A stretch of 64,000 nucleotides of DNA from Bacillota bacterium (GTDB lineage: Bacteria > Bacillota > UBA4882 > UBA8346), in contig JAEZCE010000061.1 of the NCBI GenBank assembly GCA_023429995.1, forward strand, positions 1 through 64,000, read 5' to 3'. Shown here in pieces: positions 1 to 6,552 of this stretch. The position numbers and the translations under genes were made by a program. Each line of letters starts with the position of its first letter. The first letter of the stretch is position 1. A model generated the notes under the pieces. That model was given only the letters and a program-made list of their open reading frames with translations. It did no database searches and was not told where the DNA came from.

Positions 1-2
1 CT

Positions 3-518
3 TATTATTTATGGCTGGTGCATACTACGAGCACCAATACAACGACTTTGGTAATGACTACTACCACCACGGCTCCAAGCTATGATTATTACCGGTATCT
101 TGGAGGAAGATTCACGGATAGTAGTAGCCGACTATATATTATCAATCAATCTGGTAAAGAATGTAATTATATTGTAGATGGTACTGTTTTAACCGGTTCG
201 AGAATTATCGCATCAGGAACTTTGGGCAGCATAACCGCTCCGACATGGTATACCGTTGCTGTTGGTGGTTTTGTTTCGACCACAGCATCACGTATTATTT
301 TGGGTTTAAATCATAATGGTTCTAGTGGAAGTATACTAGTAGCTCCAAGCGATTTATACGGCGCGTATAATTCATCAACAAATCCACCTTTTAAAAATGT
401 TGGTGGCATTTATGTCACAACCGAAGAAACAACTATGCCATTATTAAGTAGTAATATTTATTATGCTTCGAATGCTTCAACAAATTATTTATTGTGTTAT
501 GGATGGATTGAAAAATAA
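3..518 (+). CDS. Partial phage tail-fibre-like protein (C-terminal part)
   Basis: The reading frame is open to the left edge, so the gene probably begins outside the window; GTG at 18 is an internal possibility without a visible ribosome site. The protein starts with a Thr/Ser-rich stretch, followed by about 140 residues of alternating small and aromatic residues with no charge clustering, typical of beta-rich phage appendage proteins. Position upstream of small virion and lysis genes fits a tail fibre or baseplate-associated protein. No family was recognised with certainty; function is inferred from context and composition. Confidence 0.5.
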   Translation, partial: YYLWLVHTTSTNTTTLVMTTTTTAPSYDYYRYLGGRFTDSSSRLYIINQSGKECNYIVDGTVLTGSRIIASGTLGSITAPTWYTVAVGGFVSTTASRIILGLNHNGSSGSILVAPSDLYGAYNSSTNPPFKNVGGIYVTTEETTMPLLSSNIYYASNASTNYLLCYGWIEK

Positions 519-536
519 CAAAGGGGATGATTGAAA

Positions 537-878
537 ATGTTTGCAGCAAGTAATAACGGTTTAAGTATTCGGGCAGTTGCAAGTGATTATGTAGCCCAAA
601 GTGGGGAAGTTTTATTTAATATGTCTAATATGAATGAAATAACAACCGACATGTTAAAAAATGCTTTTTCAGGATATGCCACAATGGTTAAAGCAAATGA
701 AATTACAGCATTGAATTCTACTTACACCGAAAAATATAATGCTATGTCATTGCAATTTGCCAAGGCTTTCCTGTCGGATGGCGATACAGTTACAACAACG
801 CAGGCAACGCTTGCGACTAAATATAAGGCTTTAATGGCTGAATATTCTACAAAAAAGGCGGCGATCTTAAATGGCTAA
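537..878 (+). CDS. Hypothetical phage protein downstream of the tail gene
   Basis: 114 residues, acidic to neutral and predicted mostly helical, with a Thr-rich central turn. ATG 537 lies about 10 nt after the AAGGGG ribosome site; a TTG at 531 is too close to it. It begins 19 nt after the tail-fibre-like gene and its end overlaps the next small gene by 8 nt, so these genes are probably co-translated. The position matches small tail or fibre-assembly proteins of Bacillota phages, but I do not recognise the family. Confidence 0.6.
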   Translation: MFAASNNGLSIRAVASDYVAQSGEVLFNMSNMNEITTDMLKNAFSGYATMVKANEITALNSTYTEKYNAMSLQFAKAFLSDGDTVTTTQATLATKYKALMAEYSTKKAAILNG

Positions 879-1029
879 TGAAACGTATAATTGTCCGGTG
901 TGCGTTGGAACTGATTTGGTATGGGATGCAGATGGCGTTGCATCCGGGTGCGGTTTCCCATGTTGGTATTGCACTAACTGTGCTTTTGTTACTCCCCCAA
1001 CGGATGAATACCCTGCTCCCGAATCGTAA
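871..1029 (+). CDS. Small cysteine-rich (zinc-ribbon-like) phage protein
   Basis: 52 residues. Three paired cysteine motifs are visible: CPVC near residue 8, a single Cys at 27, then CWYC and C further on (CWYCTNC), which would suit one zinc site. The ATG overlaps the end of the preceding gene by 8 nt, with AAAGGCGG as ribosome site. It ends just before a cluster of hairpins, so it is likely the last gene of this transcription unit. Function unknown. Confidence 0.6.
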   Translation: MANETYNCPVCVGTDLVWDADGVASGCGFPCWYCTNCAFVTPPTDEYPAPES

Positions 1030-1038
1030 TTAGTAAGC

Positions 1039-1117
1039 GGCTCCCCATCCTGTTGACGCAGGTTGATAAGGGAGCCTAACCCTCGACGAATGAGGGCTGT
1101 TTTTATTATCGACAGCC
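1039..1117 (+). terminator. Overlapping hairpins, probable terminator
   Basis: Three inverted repeats lie together: GGCTCCC 1039-1045 with GGGAGCC 1070-1076; CCCTC 1080-1084 with GAGGG 1092-1096, followed by CTGTTTTT; and GGCTGT 1095-1100 with ACAGCC 1112-1117. The second and third compete for the same bases. Their position between two gene clusters fits a terminator. Confidence 0.55.
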
Positions 1118-1169
1118 TTCGAAAAAACTTTATATATTTTTAAAAATAGGAGATGAAGGCGGCGATATT

Positions 1170-1400
1170 ATGACTGATCAACAAGTGAATGATACGATTG
1201 AACTGGCAAAGAAAACTGTGGATGTTGTCTCGAAGGATAATAAACGTTGGTTTATTACGGCGATAGCGGTTTCTTTATGTTTTTTATTTGAAATATGTTG
1301 GATGTGTTTTTGGTATTTTAATTCCGATTATGGGGCTCCACAAACACAAATACAAAATCAAAGTAGTAATGTTATCAACACAAAGGGGGAAAATAAATGA
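1170..1400 (+). CDS. Small single-span membrane protein of the prophage
   Basis: 76 residues. A charged N-terminal helix is followed by one hydrophobic segment at roughly residues 28-48, rich in Phe, Cys and Trp, and a polar Gln/Asn-rich tail. The stop overlaps the start of the next mini-gene (ATGA). Its place just ahead of an XhlA-like gene suggests a role near the lysis module, for example as a holin-associated protein, but no family is recognised. Confidence 0.55.
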   Translation: MTDQQVNDTIELAKKTVDVVSKDNKRWFITAIAVSLCFLFEICWMCFWYFNSDYGAPQTQIQNQSSNVINTKGENK

Positions 1401-1504
1401 AAAAGGATCCCAAACCACCTAAACCACCAAAAGCGCCTAAACTCCCAAAAGTCGGAAGGATTTGGCAAAAACCAGGTCCAAAACCTAAGAAACCGAAAAA
1501 GTGA
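1397..1504 (+). CDS. Lys/Pro-rich mini-protein
   Basis: 35 residues made almost entirely of Lys and Pro in a KPP/PKxP pattern, strongly basic. The ATG overlaps the previous stop (ATGA) and AAGGGGGAAA at 1382-1391 is a good ribosome site, so translation looks real despite the short length. Such peptides may bind nucleic acid or the cell wall; function unknown. Confidence 0.5.
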   Translation: MKKDPKPPKPPKAPKLPKVGRIWQKPGPKPKKPKK

Positions 1505-1514
1505 GGGATGAATA

Positions 1515-1811
1515 ATGAATCAAGAAGCTATTGAAAAAGCAGTTGACCGGCACGAGGAAAGAATTGCCGAGATGCAGCAGCAAATAAATTCATTGAAAGA
1601 ACAACACTCTGGTGTAGCGGTTAGCCTTCAATGGCTGACCACTACCATGACAGAGTTAAAGACAGATTTCAGCGACAATTTTAAAGAGTTGCGGGAATCG
1701 ATTAAAGAGTTGAAAGAGCGTCCAGGGAAACAATGGGACGCTTTTATTATTACCTCTATTTCCGTTGTACTTAGCGGGGTAGTGGCTGTTATCATAACAA
1801 AATTTCATTGA
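1515..1811 (+). CDS. XhlA-like phage haemolysin/holin-associated protein
   Basis: 98 residues with the layout of the XhlA family (named after PBSX XhlA): about 70 residues of heptad-rich, charged coiled coil, then one C-terminal transmembrane segment (about residues 74-95) ending in a short basic tail. In PBSX-type phages XhlA works with the holin and endolysin in host lysis. It stands directly upstream of two lysin-holin cassettes, which supports the call. Confidence 0.75.
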   Translation: MNQEAIEKAVDRHEERIAEMQQQINSLKEQHSGVAVSLQWLTTTMTELKTDFSDNFKELRESIKELKERPGKQWDAFIITSISVVLSGVVAVIITKFH

Positions 1812-1828
1812 AAAATGAGGCAAATAAA

Positions 1829-2387
1829 TAAAGAATTTTACGATTGATGAAATATTGCAAGCATGTGCCAACAAGGAATATCAAATCGACAAAGGCGATA
1901 ATATTCTAACTGTATTCGGTGTCCGGTCAAATGATCGACACCGAATATTTTTAATGATGCGCTATTGTGGCTTAAAGATGGAAAGTTAAAACAAGCTCCT
2001 GGGACAACAGACCCGGGGCTTTTTTATTTGCAGAATCAGTGTAATTCAAACGGGACCGCCATTGTTAAGCCAGGGTTCTACAAAGGATTATGGAAGATTG
2101 GGATTCATAAAACTTACGAGGCGTTAGTACGAGTTAGCCAGGTAACCGTAATCAGGGACTATAACAAGGATGGTAAACTTGACTATAACTCTGACCTGGA
2201 AGAAACGGGTATGTTTGGGATAAATTGTCACCACGCCGGGGAGGACTCAATTCAAATCGATAAGTGGTCCGCAGGATGTCAAGCATTCAAGAGGTTGGCT
2301 GATTTCAACGAGTTTATGAAAAATTGTAAGAGTTCGGCAAATAAGTTGTTGGATTATGCTCTATTATTGGAGAGTGATATTAAATGA
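1829..2387 (+). pseudogene. Broken first copy of the phage lysin-like gene
   Basis: This is a paralogue of the intact gene at 3750-4343. Aligned codon by codon, the start position reads ATA (1829-1831) instead of ATG, 7 nt after a TGAGG ribosome site. A 1-nt deletion near 1937, relative to the second copy, shifts the frame. Frame 1829-1943 encodes the N-terminal part and frame 1944-2387 the rest, including the calcium-loop-like DYNKDGKLDY and the H...SAGC region. A TTG at 1965 could start a truncated product of 140 residues that keeps the putative catalytic part. Either a decayed gene or sequencing error. Confidence 0.7.
1914..1952 (+). terminator. Terminator-like hairpin inside the broken lysin copy
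   Basis: ATTCGGTGTC (1914-1923) pairs perfectly with GACACCGAAT (1937-1946), followed by ATTTTT. The intact second copy does not have this hairpin at the equivalent place. Confidence 0.4.
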
Positions 2388-2680
2388 AATTAATATTTAA
2401 CGCTGTTATAAATTTAATCAACGTTATTACCAAGTTGGTCACAGACATCAAGGAATTTTTCAATAGCATGTTTACTAATCCTACTAGCGGTGATGTATCT
2501 TCCAAACGGGTTAACGGTACCGAATTGATCCAGGCGGCTATCGTTTTGGGGTTCTTAGTAGCGCTGAACAAGCAGCAATTAGCTAATGCCGAAGTGGCGC
2601 TGAATATCATCTATGCTTTCTTAATTGCTGGGCTGGCGTTCTTTGGAATTACAATTGTGGATAATTTTAAGAGGAAGTGA
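2384..2680 (+). CDS. Holin-like membrane protein, first cassette
   Basis: 98 residues. The N-terminus is an amphipathic to hydrophobic helix, then a hydrophilic turn with the motif SSKRVNG, then two hydrophobic segments at about residues 48-62 and 72-90, ending in a basic tail. The same SSKRV motif before the membrane segments occurs in the paralogue at 4340-4522. It overlaps the broken lysin copy by 4 nt (ATGA). Small size, topology and position next to a lysin point to a holin. Confidence 0.6.
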   Translation: MKLIFNAVINLINVITKLVTDIKEFFNSMFTNPTSGDVSSKRVNGTELIQAAIVLGFLVALNKQQLANAEVALNIIYAFLIAGLAFFGITIVDNFKRK

Positions 2681-2681
2681 A

Positions 2682-2774
2682 ATGATGTTTGGTTTTACCC
2701 ACTTCTATCAGCCATTTTCCATTACGCTGTTTTGGAGACAAGCAGAATTGTACCGTTGGGTAATTGGTCGTTGA
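2682..2774 (+). CDS. Possible 30-residue aromatic-rich peptide
   Basis: An ATG (or the adjacent ATG at 2685) follows a strong GAGGAAGTGAA site right after the holin-like gene. The peptide is rich in Phe, Tyr, Trp and Arg. It may be genuine or a remnant of a truncated gene; the following 200 nt carry no convincing coding sequence, though a GTG with AGGAG site at 2932 opens another 16-codon frame. Confidence 0.3.
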   Translation: MMFGFTHFYQPFSITLFWRQAELYRWVIGR

Positions 2775-2982
2775 ACGGTTCAATTTTCAAAAAAATATTT
2801 TTATAGTAGCCGAAAACCATTGTCATTACTGAATAAAATGGCATAAAAATTTGTAAAAGTAATAATTCAGTATTGGCGCTGGTTTGCGGCTTCTGGGAAA
2901 ATTTAATGAAAAAATAGGAGATGATTAACCTGTGCAAAAATATTTTATCATTGGCACCATGTTTTTTTACCGGGAGGATTAA

Positions 2983-3750
2983 ACGAAAATAATCCCTTTT
3001 TCGTTTCCAGAAGAATGGGACGAGCTGGAACTGTATCCATTAAATGATTTGCATATTGGTGATAGCAATACCGATATTCGATTATTTAAAAACTTTGTCA
3101 AGTTCATACAAGAAAGACCAAATCGTCAACTAATCCTGGTTGGCGATTTGCTTAATAACGCGTTAAAAACAAGTGTGAGTAATGTTTATAATGATTCAAT
3201 GAGCCCCAATGAGCAAAGGAAATTTTTAACTAGGGAACTTGAGCCGATTAGAGACAGAATCCTTTGCATGGTTTCAGGAAACCATGAACACCGCACAATC
3301 AAAGACGTGGATATGTCACCAATTGAATGGTTATCCGAAATCCTTAGGGTTAAATATTTTTCTGATAATGCAATGGCCATTAAGATATCATTCGGAAAAG
3401 GGATTAACGGCAAGAATATAGCTTATTCTTTCTGGATTACACACGGCCACGGCGGAGGGGGCCAGATCGGTTCTATGTTAAACAAGACGGAAACTTATGC
3501 TGCTGGGATTGAGAATTGTGATGGGGTAATCGTTGGACATGTGCACAAACGTGGCGCCTCGGCTTTTACTTCTTTGAGATTTGATCTGCAAAACAATAAA
3601 GTAACGCAGGTGGAAAAACGGGCTATTGTCGCATCGGCTTGGCAGGACTATGCCGGTTATGCAATGCGGATGATGATGAGACCAGGGGTAAAGGGAACCA
3701 AACCTATAATGTTATATGGCAGAGTAAAACAAGTGGAGGCGGTTGTTTAA
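2983..3750 (+). CDS. Calcineurin-like metallophosphoesterase of the prophage, with an ACG start position
   Basis: All metal-binding motifs of the family are visible in order: DLHIGD near the N-terminus, GDLLNN, GNHEHR, THGHGGG and GHVHKR. A stop (TAA) sits directly upstream of codon 2983, and the only codon correctly spaced from the GGGAGG site at 2972-2977 is ACG, giving a K-I-I-P-F start typical of the family once ATG is assumed. The next start, TTG 3049, has no ribosome site and would remove the first metal-ligand Asp. Such enzymes hydrolyse phosphomono- or diesters. Either translation starts at ACG, or the gene lost its start by one base change. Confidence 0.65.
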   Translation, partial: TKIIPFSFPEEWDELELYPLNDLHIGDSNTDIRLFKNFVKFIQERPNRQLILVGDLLNNALKTSVSNVYNDSMSPNEQRKFLTRELEPIRDRILCMVSGNHEHRTIKDVDMSPIEWLSEILRVKYFSDNAMAIKISFGKGINGKNIAYSFWITHGHGGGGQIGSMLNKTETYAAGIENCDGVIVGHVHKRGASAFTSLRFDLQNNKVTQVEKRAIVASAWQDYAGYAMRMMMRPGVKGTKPIMLYGRVKQVEAVV

Positions 3751-4343
3751 TGCGACAATTAACTATCAATGAACTTATAACCACAATGAAAAATAAAGGC
3801 TATAAAGTAGCTGAAAAAGATTTCAAACCGTATAACCTTAACATCATAGGGGTCCGGTCAAGCGATCATACTCCTAATATTTTTAACGATATGATATTTT
3901 GGCTTTATAAATATCGTGGAGGATGGGCCATGAAACAAGCTTCGATCACAACAGATCCGGGGCTTTTTTATTTGGAGAATCCCTGTAATAAAAATGGAAC
4001 GGCTATATTAAAGCCCGGGCAGTATCCGGGAGTATGGGAAATCGGATTGCATCAAGGAAAATATGAGGCTTTAGTCCAGCGTGGAAATTTTACCGTGATT
4101 CGGGACTTTAACCGAGACGGGGAACTTGACTATAATTCAGGTCGAGAAGAAACCGGAATGTTCGGGATTAATTTCCATCATGCCGGAACCGATTCGGTAC
4201 AGGTAGATAATTGGTCGGCTGGATGCCAAGTGTTTAAACGGCTCGAAGACTTCAACAATTTTATGACTGATTGCCGGAAAGCTCGTGACAATTGGGGTAA
4301 CTCATTTAGTTATACATTATTAAAGGAGAGTGATTTTGCATGA
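3750..4343 (+). CDS. Phage lysin-like protein with H...SAGC motif
   Basis: 197 residues; ATG overlaps the upstream stop (TAATG) behind GGAGG. The central part holds an EF-hand-like loop (DFNRDGELDY) and then GMFGINFHHAG followed about a dozen residues later by WSAGCQVF. A His followed by S-x-G-C resembles the active-site layout of L,D-transpeptidase (YkuD-type) enzymes, which act on peptidoglycan. It sits between XhlA/phosphoesterase genes and a holin-like gene, so a lysis enzyme is the best guess. The family assignment is inference from this motif and context; Cys near residue 157 would be the nucleophile. Confidence 0.55.
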   Translation: MRQLTINELITTMKNKGYKVAEKDFKPYNLNIIGVRSSDHTPNIFNDMIFWLYKYRGGWAMKQASITTDPGLFYLENPCNKNGTAILKPGQYPGVWEIGLHQGKYEALVQRGNFTVIRDFNRDGELDYNSGREETGMFGINFHHAGTDSVQVDNWSAGCQVFKRLEDFNNFMTDCRKARDNWGNSFSYTLLKESDFA

Positions 4344-4522
4344 AAATACCTTCCATATTTTCGGACGGAGAGGGCGGAGTGTCATCTAAAAGAGTATTTG
4401 GTGTGTGGTGTTTGCTTGTTGCGACAATCGGTTTTTTTATGGGCAGGCCAGCCGCTGAATTGGGAGTGTTTATGGGGGCAGCAACTTTTGTATTTATCGG
4501 GCAGGCAATATCAAAAACATGA
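4340..4522 (+). CDS. Holin-like membrane protein, second cassette
   Basis: 60 residues. After a short N-terminus with the motif GGVSSKRVFG come two hydrophobic segments (about residues 20-34 and 40-57). It overlaps the lysin-like gene by 4 nt (ATGA). The shorter N-terminus is the main difference from its paralogue at 2384-2680. Likely a class II holin or holin-like pore protein. Confidence 0.65.
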   Translation: MKIPSIFSDGEGGVSSKRVFGVWCLLVATIGFFMGRPAAELGVFMGAATFVFIGQAISKT

Positions 4523-4567
4523 TGCCACCCCGGAACCACCCCGGCAACGTGTCGGTAATTTTAAAGG

Positions 4568-4592
4568 GCCTCTCATTTCTGGGAGGCTTTAA
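4568..4592. terminator. Hairpin between convergent units
   Basis: GCCTC (4568-4572) pairs with GAGGC (4583-4587), followed by TTTAAT. It overlaps the last codons of the minus-strand gene ending at 4573 and closes the lysis cassette. Confidence 0.5.
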
Positions 4593-4890
4593 TGTATTCT
4601 TGCAGGGCTTCTAAAATTATTTCCCGAAGCGATAAATTTTTATCGACCGATAAATGTTTAGCCTGATTCCACAACTCTTCTGGGATGTCTCGAAGTAGAT
4701 AATCACCAGAGGAATAGGTTTCTCTGAAAATCCTACGGGCAATATTAGCAACATTTACTTGTTTCCCTTGTTCGTGGAGCTGTTTAACTTCGATTTCAAT
4801 ATCGGCAGCGCAGGGGCGGCAGAGTGAAACGCCGCCCATTGATATTCCGCCTTGAACTGGTTTTCCGCAAGCTTGACAGGTGTTTGACAT
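4573..4890 (-). CDS. Zinc-finger plus ribbon-helix-helix-like phage protein
   Basis: 105 residues from the ATG at 4890, chosen because AAGGAGG stands 8 nt upstream. The N-terminus has CQAC...CRPC, a likely zinc knuckle. The C-terminal 45 residues (YLLRDIPEELW...LREIILEALQEYI) look like a ribbon-helix-helix or CopG-type DNA-binding fold. It is convergent with the lysis module and last in a minus-strand cluster. Probably a small regulator. Confidence 0.6.
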   Translation of the reverse strand: MSNTCQACGKPVQGGISMGGVSLCRPCAADIEIEVKQLHEQGKQVNVANIARRIFRETYSSGDYLLRDIPEELWNQAKHLSVDKNLSLREIILEALQEYIKASQK

Positions 4891-4971
4891 AGATAAAACC
4901 TCCTTCAGATTTTTGCGCCGGATTGAGACGGTCGCTGACGCATTGCACCAGAAGACTGGCACTCTCTGCTT

Positions 4972-5235
4972 TTAAAAAGGAATACCTTTTTCTAAATCGT
5001 AATTTTCTTTGTGGGGGAAAACAATTCTATCAACCTCATCAAGACTACAACAAGAATTAAGTTGTTCTTCGGAGGCGGCGTAATCGTTTTTGTATTGTTG
5101 TATATTTTTGGCGTAGTCCTTGGCGCCCGCTTCGTTTTCAAACCAGCGGCAAGAGCCAATAACAGGGCAATCATTGTAAACACCTAAAGCTACCGCATAA
5201 CCACCTTGAGATTTAAAAGTATCATATGTTTTCAT
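4972..5235 (-). CDS. Hypothetical phage protein
   Basis: 87 residues, soluble, with an alpha/beta-looking N-terminal half and two adjacent Cys late in the protein. TAGGAGT stands about 8 nt before ATG 5235. It belongs to the minus-strand cluster 4573-5735. No family recognised. Confidence 0.55.
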   Translation of the reverse strand: MKTYDTFKSQGGYAVALGVYNDCPVIGSCRWFENEAGAKDYAKNIQQYKNDYAASEEQLNSCCSLDEVDRIVFPHKENYDLEKGIPF

Positions 5236-5287
5236 TTTAGTATACTCCTAAAATTTTATTTTCCGGGGTTGTGACCGGCTCCCAGCA

Positions 5288-5545
5288 TTAACCCGGATGA
5301 ATCCGGGCCACTCTGCTTATTTTTTTTATAAATCCAAGGATATTAAGATTATTACCAGGGCGCAAAGGGTTATTGTTTTTACCTAAAGCCCATCCATCGG
5401 GAGTACTGTCCGGACATTGGCCAACAATATAATCGGATGATCCAGGTCTAATATTACCACCAACATAATAACTGCGATAACTATATTGGGTATTCATTTT
5501 ACCATGGTAGTATGGGTAATACCGTTTACTTATAACGTTTTTCAT
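5288..5545 (-). CDS. Hypothetical Tyr-rich phage protein
   Basis: 85 residues, unusually rich in Tyr, Gly and Asn near the N-terminus. ATG 5545 is preceded by TTAGGAGATG; a TTG 9 nt upstream is an alternative. It lies in the same minus-strand cluster. Function unknown. Confidence 0.5.
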   Translation of the reverse strand: MKNVISKRYYPYYHGKMNTQYSYRSYYVGGNIRPGSSDYIVGQCPDSTPDGWALGKNNNPLRPGNNLNILGFIKKISRVARIHPG

Positions 5546-5576
5546 TTTCAACATCTCCTAATTTTTTATTTCCCAG

Positions 5577-5735
5577 TTAGGAGCTGGGATTCTGTTTTCT
5601 TCGCGCTAGTTCTTTGTTTACCCATTCGGTCCTTATTCTGTTTCCGGTTGTATTTTGCAGTAGTAATTTTTCTCGGTATTTTTCCAGTTGTTCGGTGGTT
5701 AGGTTTATGTATTTAGGTTGTTCCGTTTCCCTCAC
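5577..5735 (-). CDS. Small charged phage protein, first gene of the minus-strand unit
   Basis: 52 residues, helical and rich in Lys, Arg, Glu and Gln. It starts at GTG 5735, immediately behind AAGAG; the spacing is poor, and the better-spaced codon after GAGGTGAGGG is ACG three codons later. It lies just downstream of a promoter/operator on the same strand. It is probably an early phage gene; function unknown. Confidence 0.5.
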   Translation of the reverse strand: MRETEQPKYINLTTEQLEKYREKLLLQNTTGNRIRTEWVNKELARRKQNPSS

Positions 5736-5746
5736 CTCTTGATTAT

Positions 5747-5774
5747 ATTATATCATGATTATCTTGATAATCAA
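5747..5774 (-). promoter_or_regulatory. Sigma-A-type promoter of the minus-strand phage unit
   Basis: Read on the minus strand: TTGATT (5769-5774), 16 nt spacer, TATAAT (5747-5752). It stands directly upstream of the gene starting at 5735. Confidence 0.65.
5756..5773. promoter_or_regulatory. 18-bp palindromic operator in the promoter spacer
   Basis: TGATTATC and GATAATCA form a perfect inverted repeat around a central TT, filling the space between -35 and -10. This is the usual position of a phage repressor site. No second copy was seen in the prophage part of the window. Confidence 0.55.
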
Positions 5775-5811
5775 TAGGACTAAAGACCTATTTTAAAAAG
5801 GAAGTGATTCC

Positions 5812-6240
5812 GTGTGCAAAAACATTTTCTTTGTTCTCTTATTTGTCTTCTTATCGGTTTCTTGCTGCTTGGCGGATTCCTATATTATGACCGAGGCAGA
5901 GCGGACCGAGTGTCTGAACTTAATCAACAACTTGCAGATCAACTTAACTCAGCGAACGGAACAATTGCAAAGCTTAGAGACTCAGAACAAATTAAGCAAC
6001 GATCAATTGATAAGCTTACAGCAGATAATCGACAAGCAGAATCAAGAATTAAGCAACTTACAGAGCTTGGTCAGCAACAGCGAGATATCATTGGAAAACT
6101 TACAGCAGCAATTGGTGGAGATTCAAAAGACTTGCGACAACTCCAAGAAATTATTGAAAAGTTACCAAAGGCAAAATAAGTGGCTGAAAATAATTTCGAT
6201 AGGGGAAGGAATTGTTATAGTTTTGTTGAAATTATTATAA
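5812..6240 (+). CDS. Secreted/membrane coiled-coil protein, frame overlapping the Rz-like gene
   Basis: 142 residues from GTG 5812. A hydrophobic signal peptide (about residues 4-21, ending SVSCCLADS) is followed by MTEAE and about 90 residues of Leu/Gln/Asn-rich heptads, then a hydrophobic C-terminal segment. It shares nearly all its sequence with the 121-codon frame starting 2 nt later (5814), and both share the AAGGAAGTGA site. The Cys pair near the cleavage region could be a non-canonical lipidation site. Together the two frames resemble the nested Rz/Rz1 spanin arrangement. Both frames have natural codon use, so I list both. Confidence 0.45.
   Translation: MCKNIFFVLLFVFLSVSCCLADSYIMTEAERTECLNLINNLQINLTQRTEQLQSLETQNKLSNDQLISLQQIIDKQNQELSNLQSLVSNSEISLENLQQQLVEIQKTCDNSKKLLKSYQRQNKWLKIISIGEGIVIVLLKLL
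5814..6179 (+). CDS. Rz-like membrane-anchored coiled-coil protein
   Basis: 121 residues from GTG 5814. An N-terminal transmembrane anchor (about residues 5-24, with LLGGFLYY at the end) is followed by an uninterrupted polar coiled coil to the C-terminus. This is the topology of Rz-type inner-membrane spanin subunits and of other phage lysis accessory proteins. It overlaps the frame starting at 5812 over its whole length. Located downstream of the lysis genes and just before a strong terminator. Confidence 0.55.
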   Translation: MQKHFLCSLICLLIGFLLLGGFLYYDRGRADRVSELNQQLADQLNSANGTIAKLRDSEQIKQRSIDKLTADNRQAESRIKQLTELGQQQRDIIGKLTAAIGGDSKDLRQLQEIIEKLPKAK

Positions 6241-6246
6241 GGAAAT

Positions 6247-6310
6247 CCCTTACGTCCGAAAGTCGGCTTCATGCCGTTTCATTCGATAGGCGTAAGGGGT
6301 TTTATTTTTA
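6247..6310 (+). terminator. Strong terminator
   Basis: CCCTTACG (6247-6254) pairs with CGTAAGGG (6291-6298), followed by GTTTTATTTTT. The interior contains a further small hairpin (GTCGGC/GCCG). It closes the 5812-6240 genes. Confidence 0.7.
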
Positions 6311-6317
6311 TTGTAGG

Positions 6318-6539
6318 TTATTCCTGCCGGATTATTTTATATCCCAAACTTTCTAAGGCGATTATGGCTTGACCCATTCTATATTCAACGTTTAAAGCTG
6401 TTTGATCTTTATTTTCTAAAAATCTTTTGGCGTTTTCTTTCGCTTCCCGTCCAAAGCCGATATAACAATCTCTCAAATCCATTGCAATTGTTTCGATTGC
6501 CATTTCTTTCTGTAGCTCTTGCCATGCATTATATTCCAT
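6318..6539 (-). CDS. Hypothetical phage protein
   Basis: 73 residues from ATG 6539, with GGAGGGG about 5 nt upstream; a longer frame reaches further but without a ribosome site. Helical, one Cys. Last gene of a minus-strand cluster running from 7091. Confidence 0.55.
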   Translation of the reverse strand: MEYNAWQELQKEMAIETIAMDLRDCYIGFGREAKENAKRFLENKDQTALNVEYRMGQAIIALESLGYKIIRQE

Positions 6540-6552
6540 CTTCACCCCTCCT

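Noticed and set aside
2722..2937. 71-codon minus-strand frame in the prophage
   Set aside because: Runs opposite to the local gene direction, with no ribosome site; probably chance in A/T-rich DNA.
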